A stretch of DNA of 64,000 bases. It comes from Zoogloea sp044344315. Lineage in GTDB: Bacteria > Pseudomonadota > Gammaproteobacteria > Burkholderiales > Rhodocyclaceae. Positions 60,057 to 64,000 of the stretch are shown in pieces. The position numbers were made by a program, and so were the translations under genes. The stretch covers positions 1 through 64,000 of the forward strand of contig NZ_JBIJDC010000002.1 in assembly GCF_044344315.1 (NCBI RefSeq). The letters are read 5' to 3'. The notes below the pieces were generated by a model. The model did not search any database and had not been told where the DNA came from. It saw only the letters and a program-made list of their open reading frames with translations. Every line of letters starts with the position of its first letter. The first letter of the stretch is position 1.

Positions 60057-61906
60057 CGGACCTCCCAGTTCATGACCTCGCCACGGGTCAAGGAACGCAG
60101 CCTGGTCCGCGTGAAGCTGTTTATCGACACATATCGGGCGAAGAAATGTTCAAGCACAGAGCCGAGCAGGAAGGCACTCCCACCCTCAAAGGCGAGTTCG
60201 TCGACCTCGACCGTGATGTCGATTCCCCGCCCGAAACAGGGAGGCCCGGCCATCGGAAGGCGCGTGGAAAAAGCTCGGGCGTGCACCGATCGCAGCCCCT
60301 CGATCTGCCGCCGGACGCTCAGATCATTGCTTCCGCCGTACAAGCCCAGCATCTCCCGCAGGGCCGCCGCGCCTTTGGCGCTGTCGCTGTCCAGTAGTGA
60401 GAGATAATTGAGGGAGAGCAGGCTGATGCATTTCCAGGCTCGGGCGCCTTCCGCTACGGGCGCGGCAGGCATGGAGGGGCCCCGCACGCAACGCACACCC
60501 TCCACTGGCGCGGATACGTCAAGCGCGAAGTCGCTGCCTTGACCGCTCAGGTTCAGCAGAATGGGCAGATCCCGGTTCGTACACAGAAGGGTCGCCGCCA
60601 GTTGGCGCAGGTCCGGGCTGTAAGGCGCCTCGGTGGAGTCCACGATCGAAACAAAGGTCTCACTGCCCGTGTAACGGGTCCGAGTACCGATACGACGTTG
60701 CCTCTCTGACAGCAGCCGAGGCTCACGCCGGAGGGTGAAATAGCCCTGAGCCCCCGCATCCCAGCCATGATGGCTCTCATAGAAGCTGACGAAGTTCTGC
60801 TCTCTTTCTACTCCTGAACTGTAACCGGTGAGCGTCTGCACATCGTAGACCTCGAAATCCATTGCCCGCGTTCGATCCGGTACCACGTGGAACTCATACT
60901 CACCTGTGGTGACATGAATCCGATCCGCTCGCCGCTTGAAAAGATTGATGACAGGCGTGGCGTTGAGCAAGAAATGCCCGGCATCCACCTGGCTTTCAAG
61001 GGATACATCCCCCTTGGAAAAGAGCAGATGAAGTTCCAGCTCGCTCTCCGGCAGACGGGGCAAGGCCGCGGCGAGGCCCGAGATATCGAAGAACAGGAAG
61101 CGCTGAGGGAAGGCGAAATACTCATGGATCAGACGATGACCGCTGAACCCTCTGGGGGTTGACGGCAGCAGGGCTTCATCCTCATCGTAGCCCGCCAGGG
61201 TAAGGCAACGGCCAGCCAGGAACTGGCGGTTGCGGATGGGCCGATCGATACCGGTGATCATCACGCCAAGCGGATTGCTGCCGATGCACTCAAGGAGCCG
61301 ATAGGCCGCCTCGTCCGCCCCCCCAAGACAGAAGCGCAGGCGGTCGACACCCAGCTGATCAAAGCGTAAACCGGCCGTGCAGCGCAGGCGGATGCGCACA
61401 CCGCCACGGAACTTGCGAGCCACGTCAGGCGATGCCAAGGGCAGGTCCGTTGCGGCACTGAAGTAGCGAGCATCCACCACCTCGATGGGCCACAAGCGGA
61501 CATCCTGAGCCGTTGTGAAAGTGCACGCGCTACCGTCACGCGCCGCCGAAGCGGTGTGCAGCGCACTCCCCCGCTTGATGACGAACCCCTCGGCCAGATT
61601 CGCGTCGGACAGGATCGGCTGGAACTGGGCGATCGCCATGGCTGGCGTCGGCGACAGAAAATGGGGGTGCACCATTTCCAGCAGATGATGGGTGAAGCGG
61701 GGAAACTCGGCTTCGAGCTTGAGCTGGACACGTGCAGCGAGAAAGGCCGCGCCTTCGAGCAAGCGCTCGACATAAGGATCCGCAACCTCAAGGCCGTCCA
61801 TCGACAGACGGCTGGCAATCTTCGGGAACTCCTCCGCGAACTCGCTTCCCATCTCCCGGAGATGCCGGAGTTCCTGATTGTAGAGATGCAGCAGCCGAGG
61901 ATTCAT
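60032..61906 (-). CDS. tssF: type VI secretion baseplate protein TssF
   Basis: The 624 residues begin 'MNPRLLHLYNQELRHLREMG', a classical TssF start, and continue 'EFAEEFPKIASRLSMDG', 'DPYVERLLEGAAFLAARVQ', 'FPRFTHHLLEMVHPHFL', and a C-terminal 'FARYVSINSFTRTRLRS'. It is the major baseplate wedge protein. It follows tssE by 7 bp and overlaps tssG. No abnormal features are seen. Confidence 0.97.
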   Translation of the reverse strand: MNPRLLHLYNQELRHLREMGSEFAEEFPKIASRLSMDGLEVADPYVERLLEGAAFLAARVQLKLEAEFPRFTHHLLEMVHPHFLSPTPAMAIAQFQPILSDANLAEGFVIKRGSALHTASAARDGSACTFTTAQDVRLWPIEVVDARYFSAATDLPLASPDVARKFRGGVRIRLRCTAGLRFDQLGVDRLRFCLGGADEAAYRLLECIGSNPLGVMITGIDRPIRNRQFLAGRCLTLAGYDEDEALLPSTPRGFSGHRLIHEYFAFPQRFLFFDISGLAAALPRLPESELELHLLFSKGDVSLESQVDAGHFLLNATPVINLFKRRADRIHVTTGEYEFHVVPDRTRAMDFEVYDVQTLTGYSSGVEREQNFVSFYESHHGWDAGAQGYFTLRREPRLLSERQRRIGTRTRYTGSETFVSIVDSTEAPYSPDLRQLAATLLCTNRDLPILLNLSGQGSDFALDVSAPVEGVRCVRGPSMPAAPVAEGARAWKCISLLSLNYLSLLDSDSAKGAAALREMLGLYGGSNDLSVRRQIEGLRSVHARAFSTRLPMAGPPCFGRGIDITVEVDELAFEGGSAFLLGSVLEHFFARYVSINSFTRTRLRSLTRGEVMNWEVRCGLRPIF

Positions 61907-61913
61907 GCGAACT

Positions 61914-62423
61914 TCATTTGCTCAGTTCGAACAGTTCAACCTGTCCGGTTTCCAGATCCAGCGTGGTCCTGATGAGCATTTCAAGAGGCACGGGCTGGGC
62001 CCACAGCAGGCCTGATATCTTCAGGCTGACAAGGTTGTGCCAGTCAAGCATGCTGTCGTCGAGAATCGCCGAGACGACAAGGGAGTCCGGCAGAATGCGA
62101 GGCTCGAATCGAATGATGGCCTCCCTGACGGCCCGTTCAATGTCGCTGACCTCGATGGAGGCCGCGGTCTCTCCGGAAAATGACGGCACACCATAGTTGA
62201 GCACCGAGTTTCCTGCGTGAACCGCCGCGGCGAGAAGATTGTCCCTGTCGGACAAACGTGTGCAGTTCAGCAGCGCGGTCAGGTCACGCAAGACAGCGGC
62301 ACGCATCTGACTTCTACTGAGCACCCGGCGCTCAACCGGCTCCTGCACGCTCCCGGGATCATCATCGATCAATCGATCCAACAAGGACGGCTGGAGCCGC
62401 TCCCGCGGCACCAGTTCAGTCAT
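61914..62423 (-). CDS. tssE: type VI secretion baseplate protein TssE (gp25-like)
   Basis: The 169 residues show 'LQPSLLDRLIDDDPGSVQEP', 'RRVLSRSQMRAAVLRDLTALLN' and 'VLNYGVPSFSGE', then the gp25-like core with 'IERAVREAIIRFEPRI' before the conserved strand. TssE nucleates sheath growth on the baseplate. ATG 62423 lies inside the tagJ end (8-bp overlap) and is chosen over an upstream open extension because the family begins there. This indicates translational coupling to tagJ. Confidence 0.93.
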   Translation of the reverse strand: MTELVPRERLQPSLLDRLIDDDPGSVQEPVERRVLSRSQMRAAVLRDLTALLNCTRLSDRDNLLAAAVHAGNSVLNYGVPSFSGETAASIEVSDIERAVREAIIRFEPRILPDSLVVSAILDDSMLDWHNLVSLKISGLLWAQPVPLEMLIRTTLDLETGQVELFELSK

Positions 62424-63249
62424 CCGCAGACTCCGTGCCTTCTTCCGGCAAGGTATCAAATTCGATCAGGCGCACATCCATCAGGGCCTTGTCACCGCCG
62501 TCGGTGCTCAGGATGCGCTGACCACTGCCGTGGAACACGCCCGGCAGCGTCTCGAGCCATTCGGTGCGACGCGCCAACTGAACGAGGGGTTCGGTGGACA
62601 ATTCACTGCCCGGGTAGCGGGTCGGAATCAAACCGACGCTTTCGCCACCATTGACAAACTCGAAATGAACCGGAGTCCAGACCACGTCGCGCAGGTCGGT
62701 AGGCTCCTCTAACTGGATGCGACGCAGATTGGCAAAGGGCAGCCAGTAATAGCGACCGTTGATGACCGCCTCGCACACCGGCCCCAGGCGCATATCGGCA
62801 TCGGCAAGCCAGGAGAAAGCTTCGCCATCAAGGGTGCCGGTACTTGCCGGTGCTGCGTCAAATGCCTGCTGCCGCAAGCGCTCAGCGCCGACCGCATCTC
62901 CTTTCCCAGCCGTGAGCAAGGACTCGATCAGCAGCGCCAACCAGGCATCGGGCTGCCCGAAGATCATCGGCACCTTGCGCCCGGCAAACACCTCGCTGCG
63001 CAAGGATTCACACTGGATGGCCTCCCGGTAGGTCTGGGCCATGGGTAGCGCCGCTGCATCAAGTTCGGCTGCCACACTTAACTGATTGAGTGCCCTCCCC
63101 CACTGCCCGAGAACGGACAATAGCTGAAACAGGAAAACACGCAGGCGCGGGTCCGACGGGTTGGCCTTGACGCCATCCTGCAGTAGTTTGAGCGCCTGTG
63201 CCGGCGCTCCCTGATGAAGAGCACTCTCGGCATTCGTCACAGCATTCAT
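62416..63249 (-). CDS. tagJ: type VI secretion accessory protein TagJ (ImpE/SciE family)
   Basis: The 277 residues have an N-terminal TPR-like helical part ('LHQGAPAQALKLLQDGVKAN', 'VFLFQLLSVLGQWGRALNQL') and a C-terminal ImpE domain ('EAVINGRYYWLPFANLRRI', 'DLRDVVWTPVHFEFVNGGES'). In the P. aeruginosa H1 system TagJ binds TssB and helps ClpV. ATG 63249 with GGAG eleven bases upstream is chosen over a longer open frame. Its presence with TagF, PppA and FHA points to an H1-like (i3-type) system. Confidence 0.93.
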   Translation of the reverse strand: MNAVTNAESALHQGAPAQALKLLQDGVKANPSDPRLRVFLFQLLSVLGQWGRALNQLSVAAELDAAALPMAQTYREAIQCESLRSEVFAGRKVPMIFGQPDAWLALLIESLLTAGKGDAVGAERLRQQAFDAAPASTGTLDGEAFSWLADADMRLGPVCEAVINGRYYWLPFANLRRIQLEEPTDLRDVVWTPVHFEFVNGGESVGLIPTRYPGSELSTEPLVQLARRTEWLETLPGVFHGSGQRILSTDGGDKALMDVRLIEFDTLPEEGTESADD

Positions 63250-63307
63250 TGAGGCGCTCCTGAAATTTGAATCTTGATTTCGGCAGACCGTGGCGCGCCC
63301 GACGGGC

Positions 63308-63802
63308 TCAAGCCTGATCAATCTCGGTTTCGAAGGTACAGACTCCCTTGCCCGAGCCACCCCGGTCCTGCTGCCGGTATTCCACATTCACCTTCTGAAA
63401 GGCAAAGCGGATCTCCTCAATCAACTCTGGCGATCCAGACCCGACAATTCGGTGCGAAGTCACCCTCCCCCGCTCAATGGTCACGGTAAGGTAATCGAGA
63501 CCGGTTTCACCGGATGCCTTGCGCACACTCAGCACGGCTTTCTTGATCGGATCATTCCGGCGCAAGGCAGCCATCAGGCCAGTCGAAGCGGTATCCACGC
63601 GCTTGGTGACAAGCAACTCGTGAATAGTCGTACGCCCTCCCTCCCTGGAGGCCTTGTTCTGGTACCAATCACCTTCGCACTCCATTCCCCAGGACCAGCC
63701 AAGCACCTCAATCTCGCCGGCATGCCGGGAGTCACCGCTTTCGCCCCGAATCGGGCCTTGACGTGCGGACTCAACCTTCAAAAACATGTCGCAAATGGCC
63801 AT
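63308..63802 (-). CDS. hcp: type VI secretion tube protein Hcp, divergent second copy
   Basis: The 164 residues begin 'AICDMFLKVESARQGPIRGE', as in Hcp, and continue 'GEIEVLGWSWGMECEG', 'LLVTKRVDTASTGLMAALRR' and 'EEIRFAFQKVNVEYRQQDRG'. The end 'KGVCTFETEIDQA' departs from the usual 'GWD..ANK' ending of Hcp, which the copy upstream keeps. Hcp stacks as hexameric rings to form the inner tube and can hold effectors in its lumen. ATG 63802 is preferred to GTG 63814. It is separated from the first copy by 96 bp. Confidence 0.9.
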   Translation of the reverse strand: MAICDMFLKVESARQGPIRGESGDSRHAGEIEVLGWSWGMECEGDWYQNKASREGGRTTIHELLVTKRVDTASTGLMAALRRNDPIKKAVLSVRKASGETGLDYLTVTIERGRVTSHRIVGSGSPELIEEIRFAFQKVNVEYRQQDRGGSGKGVCTFETEIDQA

Positions 63803-63866
63803 GGCCGCCTTCACACTCCGCTCTGATTGCTGAAATTAGGGAGCAGCCGCCACGGCCGCCAATCGT

Positions 63867-63891
63867 GCCCCGGATCAGGTCGAACCGGGGC
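63867..63891 (-). other. hairpin between tandem hcp genes
   Basis: GCCCCGG (63867-63873) and CCGGGGC (63885-63891) form a perfect 7-bp stem with an 11-nt loop 8 bp behind the stop of the first hcp. No T run follows. It may protect the 3' end of a highly expressed hcp message or lower expression of the genes after it. Confidence 0.4.
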
Positions 63892-63898
63892 CACAGCA

Positions 63899-64000
63899 TC
63901 AGCCAACGGGCTTGTTGGCTGGAATGTCCCAAGCCGCGGTCTTCGTGCTTCCACCGCCGCCCTTGGCGTCCTGCGGGGTGTATTCGACCTTGAACCTGCC
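63899..64000 (-). CDS. hcp: type VI secretion tube protein Hcp, C-terminal fragment (gene continues beyond right edge)
   Basis: The last 33 codons are visible on the minus strand: 'FKVEYTPQDAKGGGGSTKT' followed by 'AAWDIPANKPVG' and stop. This is the standard Hcp C-terminus, so the first of two tandem hcp genes enters here from the right. tssB and tssC, normally just upstream of hcp, are presumably outside the window. Confidence 0.85.
   Translation of the reverse strand, partial: GRFKVEYTPQDAKGGGGSTKTAAWDIPANKPVG

Overview
The window is GC-rich, densely coded DNA that looks betaproteobacterial, most likely Rhodocyclales-like. The reasons are the tRNA-Pro/Arg/His cluster, the repeated TAAAAT-type -10 motif, the minCDE order and a JDVT-CTERM sorting pair. 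The genus assignment is inference. No insertion sequence, CRISPR array or rRNA is visible.

Layout. (1) 1-860: the edge of a decayed prophage, with a phage tail-like fragment on the minus strand facing away from an ORF6C-like gene that ends in a strong terminator. (2) 1185-1571: a minus-strand tRNA-Pro-Arg-His operon with a clear promoter and terminator. (3) 1710-13267: housekeeping genes, namely an orphan five-PAS histidine kinase, a Pat-type acyl-CoA synthetase/acetyltransferase, 3-methyladenine glycosylase, a hexose-6-phosphate mutarotase, a low-complexity protein with a degenerate nuclease domain, Tex and an ArsC-like reductase. (4) 13264-16219: an Hsp33 homologue lacking all four zinc/redox cysteines, minCDE and a tRNA-Leu directly behind minE. 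(5) 16290-28207: a glycogen/alpha-glucan block (glk, glgB divergent to glgC, two GH57 enzymes, glgP, glgA) covering synthesis, branching and breakdown. (6) 28377-30623: a membrane Ser/Thr kinase facing an unrecognised gene. (7) 30696-38038: a minus-strand envelope cluster with a porin, a glutamic intramembrane protease (MrtJ), its apparent substrate (a CxxCH protein with a JDVT-CTERM tail), an OmpA-type lipoprotein and a lipoprotein with two CxxCH motifs. (8) 38393-64000: a type VI secretion locus in two convergent arms. The plus arm is tssJ-K-L-M-tagF. The minus arm, read from the right edge, is hcp, hcp, tagJ, tssE, tssF, tssG, clpV, a TPR-methyltransferase, vgrG, DUF2169, a ketosynthase-like protein, DUF4150 PAAR, DUF6484, TIGR02270, tagH and pppA. 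tssB, tssC and tssA are not in the window and probably lie beyond position 64000.

How the parts fit. The secretion locus carries the phosphatase (PppA), the FHA reader (TagH) and TagF. The kinase at 28377 is a candidate partner, which would complete a threonine-phosphorylation switch. The region between vgrG and tagH has the composition of an effector-loading island but no recognisable toxin. The most unusual items are the cysteine-free Hsp33, the MrtJ/JDVT-CTERM pair embedded in a CxxCH-containing envelope cluster beside the secretion system, and the ketosynthase fold without its catalytic triad inside the secretion operon.
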